DNA of 64,000 nucleotides from Owenia fusiformis (lineage: Eukaryota > Annelida > Polychaeta > Sabellida > Oweniidae). This document shows positions 38,201 through 48,810 of this stretch, one piece after another; within the stretch, counting starts at the first letter, position 1; each line of letters starts with the position of its first letter. Where the stretch lies: positions 6,441,169 through 6,505,168 of the forward strand of contig CAIIXF020000010.1 of NCBI GenBank assembly GCA_903813345.2, written 5' to 3'. The position numbers were made by a program, and so were the translations under genes. Below the pieces are notes generated by a model. It saw nothing but the letters and a program-made list of their open reading frames with translations, had not been told where the DNA came from and searched no databases.

Positions 38201-41200
38201 TACTTAGAAAAATCAGCTGTAAGACAGGTGTAAATCAGGGAACACATCATTCTTTAAATTGTTCACATAATTTATGTTTTCATTTCAGGTATGCAGCCTG
38301 TCATGTTTTCCGTGAGAGAAGCTATGGAGGGACGGCCATATTGGACTCGTGTAGGCTCAGAGATCTGTTACTATAGAAACCATTTTACACGCAGCTCCCA
38401 GGTGACGGGTGGAGTGAAGGGAAAGTCATATTACACCACTACTTTTACAATCATGTTTCCGCACACTAGAGATGTCTGCTATTTAGCTTATCATTTCCCT
38501 TACACATATTCAACACTTCAGGTAAGACTATGCAATGTTGAATTTAAAAAGAATAATAAGATTTAAAAGAGATCAAAATTATTGTGAGTCAAAATATTGG
38601 TTCTAAAATTAATTAAACCTCATATATTTAGTCCATTGTTCAATAGAGGTCTTATGAAACTAATTGTTTCATAAACAAGATAAGAGTATACCGGTATGTA
38701 AAATCAATTTCCATGTTAGTGCAGCAAAAATTTAGACCTTTTTCCAGTCAACTTTCACACCAAAAATGGAAATAATTCACTCTGTGTTTGAGGGTCTTAG
38801 CTTAAATCTAAATCTCTTATTCCCAGGTACATAGAGTTCACAAAATGATGTCCAACAGGGGTTAAATATTATGTATTGTATATTATAACTATTATACATG
38901 TACAAGTGATTCCTACCGCTATCTCTTCTGCATGTTCACTCCACTTTTCTTGAAAATTACTATTATCATAGCCTTATCATTAGTCTTGCATCAAACCTCC
39001 ATCCCCTCCCTATAATACTCATTGTCCCAACATATTTGTCAGAGATTTCAGAACCAACACATGGGATTTATTGTTAAACTAACTTTTATACCTTAACTTC
39101 TTTTTGATGTCTTCATATTTCATTCACATAATAAAATACTGCATTTTTCACTCAGGCTAATCTATTCAAATGGAGCAATATTTACGACAAGCAATCCATA
39201 TACTACAGGCAGCAAACATTGACGCACACACTCACTGGCAATCCAGTCCCGCTACTCACTATCACAGCTTACCCCACTTCACAAGACCAAGAGGGACTCG
39301 ACCAGTTTAGTAAGTGATTTACCTGCACTTATTAGTTGCACACTAGGTCCTGTGCTTCGTTGGAGTAATAATATGATATAATCAGGTCATTTCATATAGT
39401 GATTCAAGTGGTCACAATATATTTAACTTTTGGAGCACCATTTTTTGCTCACACAGTGAGCCTATGGGATTGACCAGGCGTCCGTCCGTCCGTCCGTTGG
39501 TCCGTCCGTCCGTCTGTCCGTCCGTCCGTCCGTCCGTCCGTCAACATTGGCCGCACAAATTAAAACTGCTATTCGGATTGAGTCATATCCACATTCATTT
39601 TATGCATATCCATAATGCCTATTTGACCTATCATCGCCATTTCCCAAGTTCGCCCGGTTTCCGAGAAATTGCGGATTTTGACGTCAAAAAGTCAACTTTT
39701 CTGTAAATACTAGACACTTTGTTGAAGTAGAACTTTCAAATAACTTTTAGTAGTTGGTGTATATGCAACTTATGTCCTCTGAAGATTTCAAAGCTCTTGG
39801 AATTACGGTTTTTGGTGTTTACTCTATAAAATTTGAAAAAAAGTAGGACCGTCATTTTCAGGAAACTTTCTCATGTATAAAGTCAATGGCAGGTTTTGTG
39901 ATTGACAAGATTCTTAAAGTTTGCCTTATACTTGATCATTTCCTGCAATAAATTACATCATTAATAGATTTAAGCATTCCCTACATATTTCTCAATATAT
40001 GTCAGCATCAAATTTTTACCGTTTTTGAAATATTTGACATCAAAAAACAGTAAAAATAAGTTATTTTTCAACTTGCTTCAATTTGACCAAATTTTTTTTT
40101 GAAAATCATCTACAAGTTGCCAGGAGTTCAAATCTGACAAGGTTCAAGGTCAAAGGTCATCAAACTAGGTCGCATAACTATGCTATCTAAGTTTCTCAAA
40201 GTTCGAGACTACAAATCCAAATCAATATTTTTGTTTGAAAGTCAGGATATAAATTCCTCTGAAGGTTCCAAACTGTGTGAGCATAGGACCGTGGGTCCTT
40301 CATTAATTTCACCATTGTCAAGGCCCGATCAGAAAGTAAGTAACCAACAACTGCTCTAATTTTTTCATACTTTAATCAATCACATTGAAATTTTCACAGA
40401 TGATGCAGAAAATATTAACCTATTAAATAAGATCAATGACAATGGATTAGCTTCAATTACATTGTTATGTGTGTTGCTATGGTGACGATTGTTTTGGGTA
40501 GGCGGGACACCCTTTTGAAGGCGGGTTTGGAAGATAATTTTTAGAATTTTTTTTTTGATATATTGTATACCTCCAAATGACCTCACATTTTTATGCAAGA
40601 CTGCATAATATGTTTTATGTGATTATCACAATGGTAACTACATTCCATTCTCTCATTTATGAGTCATCGACACAAAGAAATCAAGGACATATGTGTCATA
40701 ATGATGGTCACAGTTCAGTCACAGTGTCAGTCAAGTCAAATGTGGTTGAAAGGGGATTTTCCTGGCTTGACGACAATGCTGCACCCCAAAGAGCTCACAT
40801 TACCGAGGATGCAGTAGATGAAGCCTTCTCCATGGCCACACAACTTCCCCAGGCTCCCTAGTCCCCAGACCTGGCCCCATGCGACTAATACATGTACCTC
40901 TTTCCAAATGCAAAGATGTCGTTACGTGGAATCCGTTTTTGACAGCAATGAAGCCGTCATTAAAGCTTTCAATGACAGTTTGCAGCCATTGAATGGTGAC
41001 CTGATGCACGTCTTTAAGAACAGAGTGAAACGTTGCATTAACTGCATTGACTTTGGTAGCGATTATTTTGGGAGAACTAGGAATTAAAATGTAGTCATAC
41101 ATGTACATTTGATATATTTGGGGGTATAACAACATGTAGAAAAACTCTACAAAGTATCTTCAAACGTCACTTACAAAAGGGTGCCCCGCCTACCCAAAAC

Positions 41201-44048
41201 AATTGTCACCATAGCAACAGCCATAACAATGCAATTGACGCAAGCCCATTTCCTTTGATCTTGTTTAATAGGTCAATATTTTCTACATCATCTGTGAAAA
41301 TGTCAATGTGATTGAATAAAGTATGGAAAAATAAGAGCACTTGGTTACTTACTTTCTGATCGGGCCTCGTACATACATGTATATAGCTCATTTAATGTAA
41401 AAATATGTTTTGTTTGTATTTTAGGGTCAAGGCCATATATATTCTTGTCTGCCAGAGTGCATCCAGGAGAAAGCAATGCTAGCTGGGTAATGAAAGGTAA
41501 TTAACATAACATTATAGCACTTTAATATGACAGCAAGTGACCACCAGGGTCAGAGTTTGCCCTTATATGGAGTATATGGATGGTTTGACAGAGTCTGTAC
41601 TTAAGGCTAAATAAAGCCAAGTTTCTACTATTATAAGAATTTAAAAGGGTTAGTCAGGCTCAAAGATCAAACTTTAGGGTAACACAAGGGATTAACAGAA
41701 TCACAGAGTCTGAACTTTAGGATGTAAATATGAAATGTTCAGGGTTAAAAAGTTTGTACTTTTATAAGACTGCATATAAAACATGGTCAGGCTCAGAGTC
41801 CATAATTTAGGCTACACAAGGGATTGATACAGTTACAAAGTCAAAGCAATATATATAAGAGATAATTTCAGGTTCTCTTGACTTGCTGTTGAGCAGTAAA
41901 CCCCAAGCCCAGCAGTTGAGGGAGATGTATATATTCAAGGTGGTCCCTATGCTGAACCCTGATGGTGTCATCAATGGAACGTAAGAACATTGTCTAGTCA
42001 TTGATCAAGCTAAGATTGAAACTAGCTATCTACAGTTAGAACTTAAAAATAATCTGCATTGAAAAGAGTTGGCAGGATTTATACAACTATTTTTGCTCCA
42101 ATTCAGTCAGTTCCTTACACTTTAATAAATACCCTGATTGAATGAATGCATTATTTAAGAGACTCATAAATGTTTTGTAACCACAATGACTGACCATAGC
42201 ATATTTACAAAACCAATTAGTGTATTTAACTATTGTGTGATGATTTCATATGTAGGCACAGATGTTCCATGGTAGCTGAAGACTTAAACCGCCGCTGGTT
42301 ACATCCATGTCCAAAGCTTCACCCTACCATATACCACACTAAGGGCTTGTTGCAGTACATGCAGAGTATTAATAAAGCTCCATTGGTGAGTGAACATACT
42401 TTCATAGAGATGGACCATACAACTCAAATAGGATCTAAACCTTTTTAGCCTCATCTAAAATACCTTTTGAAGATCAGGAAATACTATATGTTTAAAGAGA
42501 TGGACCATACAACTTGAAGAGGATCTAAACCTTTTTAGCCTTGTCTAGAATATATTTTGAAGATCAAGAAAGACTAAAATTTGCATTTTGAAAAAGTCTA
42601 AACCTTGTGACCAGAATCTTATATGTTTTTAAATGCTTTTGCGTTTCAGGTGTTCTGTGATTACCACGGTCACTCTAGGAGAAAGAATGTGTTTATGTAT
42701 GGCTGTAGCCCAAGTATGTCCTGGATGAATGAAGACCTTGACAATCCAGCTATCAGCAGCAATAAGGTGGAAGACACTGGCTACAAGGTATTCTTTCATG
42801 CTCATATTTCAAATTGAATAATTCATATTTATCCCACCGAATGTAGTTTCGGGATATAGAAAAACTGTTTGTTCGTCCTTCTGTCCGTTATTCTGACTTA
42901 AGGTCAAAAAAGAAATATTTCGTATGTCTCCACATTGAGGACGAGTACACATTACGTGCTTCGAAGTAAATAGTCATATTGAATGGCTGAAATCCTTAAA
43001 GTTTTCTGAACACTGATGTAATTTCAGACTCTGCCCAGACTTCTACAGAGTAGTGCAGCTTCCTTCTCTCTTGGTAACTGTAGCTTTATGGTTGAGAAAT
43101 CGAAGGAGGCCACAGCTAGGGTGGTGGTCTGGAGACAAATTGGGGTGGTGCGCAGTTACACCATGGAGAGCACCTATTGCGGTTGTGACCAAGGAGCATA
43201 CAGGGTAAGTACCTCCCTTATTCAGAAAATAATTTTTACTGAGGTCAAGTTGAATTTTGCTGAAAATGTGTGTATGTAGACATTTCTAGTCTTTTACTGT
43301 ATGCTGTTTTGTTGCGTAAATACTTCATACTTGTTTGAAGTTAAAGCAAAACTTAACACGTGTTTCCAGGGTAACCATATCAACACTAGGATGTTAGAGG
43401 AGATGGGCCGCAAATTCTGTGAAGCACTACTGAAGGTACGGAGCAGACATGCAAAGCTGGCTAGCTTTGGTAGCTTGGCAGGGGCACTGGCCAGTGACAG
43501 CAATATCAGTATACACTCAGACCCTTGGTAAGTTGTTCTGAAATGATTGAGTCAACATTTTGAATTAACATACCATTTGTGTTTCATATTTCCATATTTA
43601 TGTCTTATTTTTAATTTCAGGCCAAATTTTGAAGAAAATGGGCCTCAAAATTACCAAATTTGGGCCCACTTTGGGTTTTAGGGGCTCAAAATTTTTTTTC
43701 GTGCAAGCGCAGAAGTTTTTTCTCTGACCTGAAATGCCTATTAAAATAAAGTTATGTCTTTAATTATAATTTTCAAAAAAGTATGACAGAGTGCATATAA
43801 GTACAAGTGCGTAATCAGCTTCCGAAGGCAGCCATATTTTGATAATTCATTTTCACAATACCATGTTGTGTTACAGTGAAGGAGCCATGGCTTTCCCATC
43901 AGTCCCCAGCTCTTCCAAAGATTTTGAGCTCCAGGAGAGTGACTCTTCCAGTAATAGTGACAGTCAATGTAGTGACTCGGATGAACTTGATGACATGGAG
44001 GAAGTAGAGGGAATTATGGGTGATGAAGGAGTCTATGAATACCCATAA
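23249..44048 (+). CDS. AGTPBP1: Cytosolic carboxypeptidase 1 (tubulin deglutamylase, CCP1/Nna1)
   Basis: Zinc carboxypeptidase (M14) that trims polyglutamate side chains and C-terminal Glu from tubulin and other proteins in the cytosol. Coding exons: 23249-23259, 23657-23784, 26053-26120, 26463-26529, 28080-28223, 28623-28754, 29115-29393, 29878-30114, 31028-31146, 31384-31425, 32536-32640, 33038-33765, 34156-34302, 37437-37518, 37807-37963, 38289-38521, 39156-39309, 41425-41496, 41872-41980, 42256-42385, 42650-42787, 43028-43204, 43370-43527 and 43877-44048. All junctions are GT-AG and in phase; 1262 aa (human about 1226). The N-terminal third aligns with the helical/armadillo-like region of CCP1; a Ser/acid-rich linker follows (exons 9-12); then the CCP-specific N-domain ([34 protein letters not shown]) and the catalytic domain. 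Zinc and catalytic residues are present: HPGES (His957, Glu960), [10 protein letters not shown] (His1054) and the catalytic Glu in YTMEST (about 1141). The tail is acidic. Start: the ATG at 23249 opens a 4-residue first exon; a further upstream ATG is not excluded. Confidence 0.95.
23845..24085. repeat. 21-bp minisatellite in AGTPBP1 intron 2
   Basis: About ten copies, increasingly regular towards the 3' side, of a 21-bp unit ATGTATTTGGATTATTTTCAT with GTAGTTGG variants at the end. Confidence 0.9.
24424..25360. repeat. 45-bp minisatellite in AGTPBP1 intron 2
   Basis: About 21 copies of a 45-bp unit (GAATACCCAATTCTTGAATGG followed by CTATGTGTTGAATTCATGAT). The copies differ at two or three fixed positions (ATTCTTG/ATTATTG, GATAG/GATTG/GAGAG/GACAG); one copy is 42 bp. 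Because 45 is a multiple of three, long frames stay open on both strands; they are intronic and not genes. Confidence 0.97.
27679..27792 (+). repeat. 130-bp MITE-like repeat, copy in AGTPBP1 intron 4
   Basis: Starts TATGTCACCACCACC and ends AACAAATGGCAGGTGGTGAC followed by ATTTTGC: short inverted ends (TGTCACCACC / GGTGGTGACA). Related copies lie at 29730-29857, 34343-34468 and, inverted, at 18013-18135; a weaker one spans about 26298-26425. Confidence 0.75.
29730..29857 (+). repeat. 130-bp MITE-like repeat next to the AGTPBP1 exon 8 acceptor
   Basis: TGTCACCACCAAAAGTGG at the left, GGCAGGTGGTGACATTTTTC at the right. Ends about 20 bp before exon 8 (29878), so the exon's branch point and pyrimidine tract lie in or next to repeat-derived DNA. 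Confidence 0.75.
34343..34468 (+). repeat. 130-bp MITE-like repeat, degenerate copy in AGTPBP1 intron 13
   Basis: GTTATGGTCTCCA, GTGTTCG.TGTCTGTAACAAATG and GGTGATGACATTTTACATGTT follow the order of the copy at 29730. It abuts the next repeat block (34465). Confidence 0.65.
34465..37135. repeat. 2.7-kb repeat block: GTCC-rich head plus about six 340-bp units
   Basis: Begins TTAGCTGACATGGTGAGC, then a (GTCC)n-like head (34501-34535), then about five to six copies of a roughly 340-bp unit. Each unit has CTCTGTCGATAGGATTCC, TTCAACATCAATAC, CTATGACTCCTGGTTCAAAA, ATTTTCAAAATGGCCG, GTCTCGCGAAATTCACTTTT and TTTTATTTTCAGCCATTTTAG in order (heads near 34555, 35415, 35755, 36085, 36425 and 36770). It closes with CACCATGTGAGCCCAGTACC. 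The ends are weakly inverted (ACATGGTGA / TCACCATGT). Fills most of AGTPBP1 intron 13. Confidence 0.85.
34628..35329. mobile_element. 702-bp fold-back MITE with 5-bp target duplication
   Basis: Perfect terminal inverted ends CACCCTATGCAGAC ... GTCTGCATAGGGTG, flanked on both sides by ATGAC (34623-34627 and 35330-35334). Long internal arms pair (e.g. TTTTTATGAATGCTGGGGAC with GTCCCCAGCATTCATAAAAA), meeting near 35050; the left arm has about 130 extra bases. It interrupts CCTATGACTCCTGGTTC of a 340-bp repeat unit; intact versions of that site occur at about 35480 and 36150. Confidence 0.92.
39446..40305. repeat. Dispersed repeat with (GTCC)n microsatellite in AGTPBP1 intron 17
   Basis: Starts TTTTTTGCTCACACAGTGAG, followed by a GTCC tetranucleotide run (39480-39542), and ends ACTGTGTGAGCATAGGACCG. 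The ends are inverted (GCTCACACAG / CTGTGTGAGC). The same architecture as the 34465 block but different interior. Family not identified. Confidence 0.75.
40322..41367. mobile_element. Decayed mariner-like DNA transposon with long inverted ends
   Basis: Inverted ends of about 190 bp: AGGCCCGATCAGAAAGTAAG at the left and CTTACTTTCTGATCGGGCCT at the right. The arms pair inwards to GGGTAGGCGGGACACCCTTTT / AAAAGGGTGCCCCGCCTACCC. Between them lies a broken mariner-type transposase. I see no clean TA duplication at the edges. Lies in AGTPBP1 intron 17. Confidence 0.85.
40745..41087 (+). pseudogene. Mariner-type transposase fragment
   Basis: [11 protein letters not shown] followed by SPDLAPCD resembles the second and third Asp motifs of mariner transposases (DNAxxH ... 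SPDLAPxD). A C-terminal LFPNAK.SLRG.R segment and a helical tail ending near 41087 follow, with stops at about 40859 and 40886 and a frame change near 40950. The N-terminal DNA-binding part is not recognisable. Non-functional. Confidence 0.8.
42405..42570 (+). repeat. Short tandem duplication in AGTPBP1 intron 20
   Basis: Two adjacent copies of about 80 bp share AGAGATGGACCATACAACT, AGGATCTAAACCTTTTTAGC and TTTTGAAGATCA. Intronic, non-coding. Confidence 0.85.
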
Positions 44049-45205
44049 TGCAATAGGAAGAAAAATCAACATTTTTGGTTGGGTTGTGATTCTATAGAAC
44101 CAGTATCATTTTGCAAGGAATGTATAAATATTCAATATGCCTTACAATTTCCTCTTATACACTTGATGGGCACTTTTCTAATCTGTTATTATTTATTCTA
44201 AGGATCTTGATTTTGTGGATATACCTGAGAGGTTACATATTACAATTACATGTATGTACAATATTAATCAAGAGTGTCAGTCAAAACAAAATGCTTTAAT
44301 ATATAATGTAGCTAATTGAACTTAATTTCCTCTATGTTTAATTTAATAGGGTGTTTGCAATAAAGGTACGCATGTCTAGGAGGCAGGTCATGATTTTGAT
44401 TTTATCCAATAGATGTCGTTTATTGCATTTCAGACAGATTACTAAAGAACATCCCTTCATTTTCTTCATATTTAAAGCCACTTCCCTTTACGACTTATTT
44501 AACTTACAAAATATAATGGATGTTTAGTTTACCCTCCTTGTTTACATTGCTATAATGACATTGTCCATTGGAATCAAAGGGATTCAAGAAAACCCATACA
44601 GTTGTTTACATTGTAAACAAATGTATTTATGAGTAAAAAGTAATTGACATTTCAACTTATCATTATTATTGTACTATTATATGTATTTTACAAGTTCCGG
44701 TATTGTTTTAGTTACATTTCATAAATTAAATTCAAAACCATAAGAAGGAACATAGAAGAATCAATGAACTGTGATAGCTTATTTATGTAATTATGCAAAA
44801 GGTTCTGAACCAGGTTTATTCAAATGCTTTCTATTAAAGATTGTTGTTAATTATTTTGTGTGTATTTTGATATGTGATGAAATATATTGAAACATTACCA
44901 GTTCAGTTCATTTAACATGTTAATGCCTCTTTCATTATTTTGAAAAAATTGAAGCTATAAATGCAATGGGTGGATATTTGTCGAGAGTATATGGGGAGGG
45001 ATTTTATTTGGAAAAAATGTCAATGAACTTCATTAAATGTATTTTTAAATCATATGCCTATATTTCATGAAAATATGGAGTATGAATGAAAACCATATTG
45101 ATAAACGCACAAGGTATTATACCCTAATTAAATTATTTTGATTTTATTAGTGTTTAGAATTTTTTGTACATCTGTGTTATATTATGTAGAGATTGTTCTT
45201 TATTA

Positions 45206-45211
45206 AATAAA
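45206..45211 (+). terminator. Candidate polyadenylation signal for AGTPBP1
   Basis: AATAAA about 1.16 kb after the stop codon and 40 bp before the 26-bp minisatellite. A second AATAAA at 44359-44364 could give a shorter 3' UTR. Confidence 0.4.
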
Positions 45212-45251
45212 AACTGATAATGAAATCTAAATTGTTTTATTGCTTCACAGT

Positions 45252-45741
45252 TATGTACATTGTGTCACTAGATCATTCATATACATTGTGTCGCTTGATC
45301 ATTCATGTACATTGTGTTGCTTGATCATTCATGTACATTGTGTCGCTTGATCATTCATGTACATTGTGTGGCTTGATCTTTCATGTACATTGTGTCGCTT
45401 GATCATTCATGTTCATTGTGTCGCTTGATCATTCATGTACATTGTATCGCTTGATCATTCATGTACATTGTGTCGCTTGATCATTCATGTACATTGTGTC
45501 GCTTGATCATTCATGTACATTGTGTCGCTTGATCATTCATGTACATTGTATCGCTTGATCATTCATGTACATTGTGTCGCTTGATCTTTTATGTACATTG
45601 TAGCTTGATCATTCATGTACATTGTATTGCTTGATCATATATGTACATTGTGTCGGTTGATCATTCATGTACATTGTATTACTTGATCATTTGTGTTCAT
45701 TGTATCCCGTTCTCATTCATGTACATTGTTTTGCTCATTCA
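45252..45741. repeat. 26-bp minisatellite downstream of AGTPBP1
   Basis: About 18-19 copies of a unit reading TGTACATTGTGTCGCTTGATC followed by ATTCA, each with two 6-bp palindromes (TGTACA-like and TGATCA). Copies near the 3' end are diverged. Confidence 0.96.
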
Positions 45742-47867
45742 TACAAGTGCTTATATTGTAATCACACATTGAATTGCTGAAGAGAAATAATTTGAAATTT
45801 CTAAGAATAAATCCAATTAACAGAGGTGCTCCACTGTACAGGTTTCACTCTAATTCATTATAATAAATTTCCAGCCACCTTGTGACTACTTTACAGAGCA
45901 ATTAATGGTTTATTTGGTGTTAAATAATAAAGTGGATACATTATTAAGTTTTCAATGAATCTTGTGAAATACTTGAAAGAATGTTTTTAATGTATGGTAT
46001 TAGGCTCGGTAAACAATGACTAATTGCTCTTTTGTAGAATGTCACTTGTGGAAGATGCACTTATACTTTACTTTAATATAATTCAATACAGTAAAACCTG
46101 TGTATATTGAACATTTTTCGAAAAGAAACGTTCAGTGCTGGTAGGTGTTCACTACAGAGAGGGTAATTATCCCAACTAACGAAGCCATCTGTCCGTCAGT
46201 TAGTCCGTCCGTCTGTCCGGGAGATAACTCGTATACTAGTGGACGGATTTTCCTCATATTTGTTGCAAAGATAGATATTGTATATAATTTTACGCAAATA
46301 AAAATTCGAATTCCAACAGCCGCTATTTTGTTCACTTCAACATTTGAATCGTGAATTTTGATCTTATTTCTTAGCGAAAAATTCTAAAACTCACAAGAAA
46401 TGATCGCGATATTGGTTCGTAACATTTGAATTGTTTATTTTGAATATATAATCGGTTTTAATTTCAGAAAATGACGACATTTCTGGGTTTTCATTGTTGG
46501 AAAATATCGACTTCAATTCTGGGAGCCAATCCTCCTTGTTTGTAATATTCTTTTCAGAACAACTTAACCAAGAGTTCTTTCATGCACATCAAAGTATGAT
46601 GAAACGTATAGCAGCCCCACCCATGTCTGACAGGTGCAAATTTCAAAGGAAAACTTAAATGGATAGGGTAGATTTAATGTATCTCTTCCATATTGGCAAG
46701 TGCAAATGGGGCTGAGTGTTGTAACGTCCATCTTGAAAATTTAAAATCAAAATGGCAGCCCTTGGTATGCTTTGAATACTGTTTTAAATAAAACCTAAAA
46801 CCACGAAATGGAGAGCGATAATTGAAATCCGTTGTCATTGGGTGGCTGTTTATACATGAATAATATTTGGGTGAACTACTCCTTTATCAAATAATGGGCT
46901 ACGAATAATCATCCCATCGATTATCTTCGATTATTCTTACCATATATTTACAATATTTACACTGTTCAAACATATTCAATTACAAAGGCACTTACACCAT
47001 TGTGATTGTATATTTCCACGAAAGGTGTAAGACAACGTACAAAGTATCTTAGGAAGGATAATTTTGGAACTTATGTCATAATTGCAGTATTCAGTTATGT
47101 TCACTTATGATGTTATGGCTATAATTCCATTCATGATTTCAAAAGATCTAGTTGTAATTAGTTATGCACAATATTGAATTGATAATTCTTTGAAAGTGTG
47201 TATTCTTACGAATCTATTATTGCTAAGTATGGTGTGTTGATTTGATAATTATTGACTGCGCCAAGATATTGACACTCAACAATTATGTGCCTTACAAAAT
47301 ATTCCATATGGCAGTATAAGAATTGTTTTAAACGGAATGAAAATTCCTGTTTTTGTTTTTGTTCGGTATTCTATACTTTGGTTTCTCATATGTCTTTCTT
47401 ATTTGAGAAACCTTCAGGTTTGTCCAAAAAATAAGAGTAAACTACTCCTGCTGTTTCTATAGACAGGGTTAATTAATTCGTAAATACCCTAATATTATGC
47501 TTGAATTATTTAAGTAGACTCTCATGTCATTGATAATACCACGCAAATATAACAGGAGATATTTCAGAGCATAATAATTCTTCAATAGACACCGTGATGA
47601 ATGTTAAAGAAAACTTTTAAGAAAATCATAAAAAAGGCTCTGGTTGTCCCATCTGATTGTCAAATGTAGAATAAGTTATTTAGAATGGCATTAACAAAAC
47701 CAACAAGTGAAAACAAGAACAAGAACCACGATGAGGATATTCACGAATTATGGGACTTCTATATGAAAATTAGACCCACTCAGGTCTGAATGATGGGCCC
47801 TGACATTGAACCAAATGTGAATGATAGCTACAACTCTGATTCAGTTGATATGGTAGGTACTGAAGTG

Positions 47868-48085
47868 TTTACATGGTAAATACCACAGTGTGTTCTAATG
47901 GTAGGTAATGGTAGACATTACTAAAAGGTATGTTTCCATGGTAAATAGCATCATAATATGCATGACGAGTACCATAAAGTATGTTGCCATGGTAACTTAG
48001 CAAAATGTTTGTTGCCATGATAAGTACTATAATTTTTGTTTCCATGGTTAGTCTCCAGTCCGTGGTCTCATAAACTGTTTTCATG
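47868..48085. repeat. Diverged ATGGTAA-type tandem repeat
   Basis: Six to eight imperfect units of about 30-40 bp containing GTTTCCATGGTAA / GTTGCCATGGTAA and a following TA(A/G)TACCA or TAGCA. Located 0.7-0.9 kb upstream of the DEG/ENaC start. Confidence 0.65.
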
Positions 48086-48810
48086 GTAAAATGATTTTGA
48101 TATTTTAACTGGCGGAAGGGGTGGTTTAATGTATTTTAAAATGTTATGTTGTTACCAGGTAAGTATTACAAATTGTTTTGTCCTGTTCAATACAAATTAT
48201 TTTTCCTGTTCATCAGGATAACTTGTTTCTGAAAGAAGTAATGCATTTCTTATAGTTTCATACTTTCTACTGACATCTATATATACCATATCAAAAATAT
48301 GCATTATCACCTGCCCCCTCTCCACTTAATGTCCTTGATATACCTAGGCACAAGCGAGAAAAACAATATTTTGTTTGAATTGTTGTTTATGACTATTAAA
48401 ATTCAAATAAGCAAAACACACAATTAAGATATCATCCACTCAAGTTAAACCTTTTAGCATATCAAGAGGAAGTCTGGGATAGTTGATCAGTAGACCTAAT
48501 GGATCTATTATCACAGATATTGACTTTTTCCGAGTTTCAAACTAGATCCATTAGGGCATCTGATCAAGCATTGCGATTCAGTTCATAGAAATATACTTGG
48601 AATGTGCTTTTAATTCTGGAAGTTAACAATTTCACATCATCCAATAGTCGCAGGATGTTTTTGTTTGAAGGCAAGACTAGGTACTCGTTTGATTATCTCA
48701 TCGCCATTTGCCTAATTGATTAGGGTTTGGAAAGCTTTGTTTTTTGCATGAATTAATAATAAGATGTTATCTGGTTACTAAATCCACCATTACCTGTAAC
48801 ATCATCGAAA

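Larger units (their letters stand above)
44049..48810. other. AGTPBP1 3' UTR and intergenic stretch before the DEG/ENaC gene
   Basis: AGTPBP1 3' UTR up to one of the AATAAA hexamers (44359 or 45206), then a 26-bp minisatellite, a fragment with a GTCC-rich motif (46185-46220), a diverged ATGGTAA repeat (47868-48085) and about 700 bp upstream of the DEG/ENaC start at 48811. No other gene that I can support. Confidence 0.6.

Noticed and set aside
39464-39706. Arg/Pro/Ser-rich open frame
   Set aside because: It is a translation of the GTCC microsatellite and adjoining dispersed repeat.
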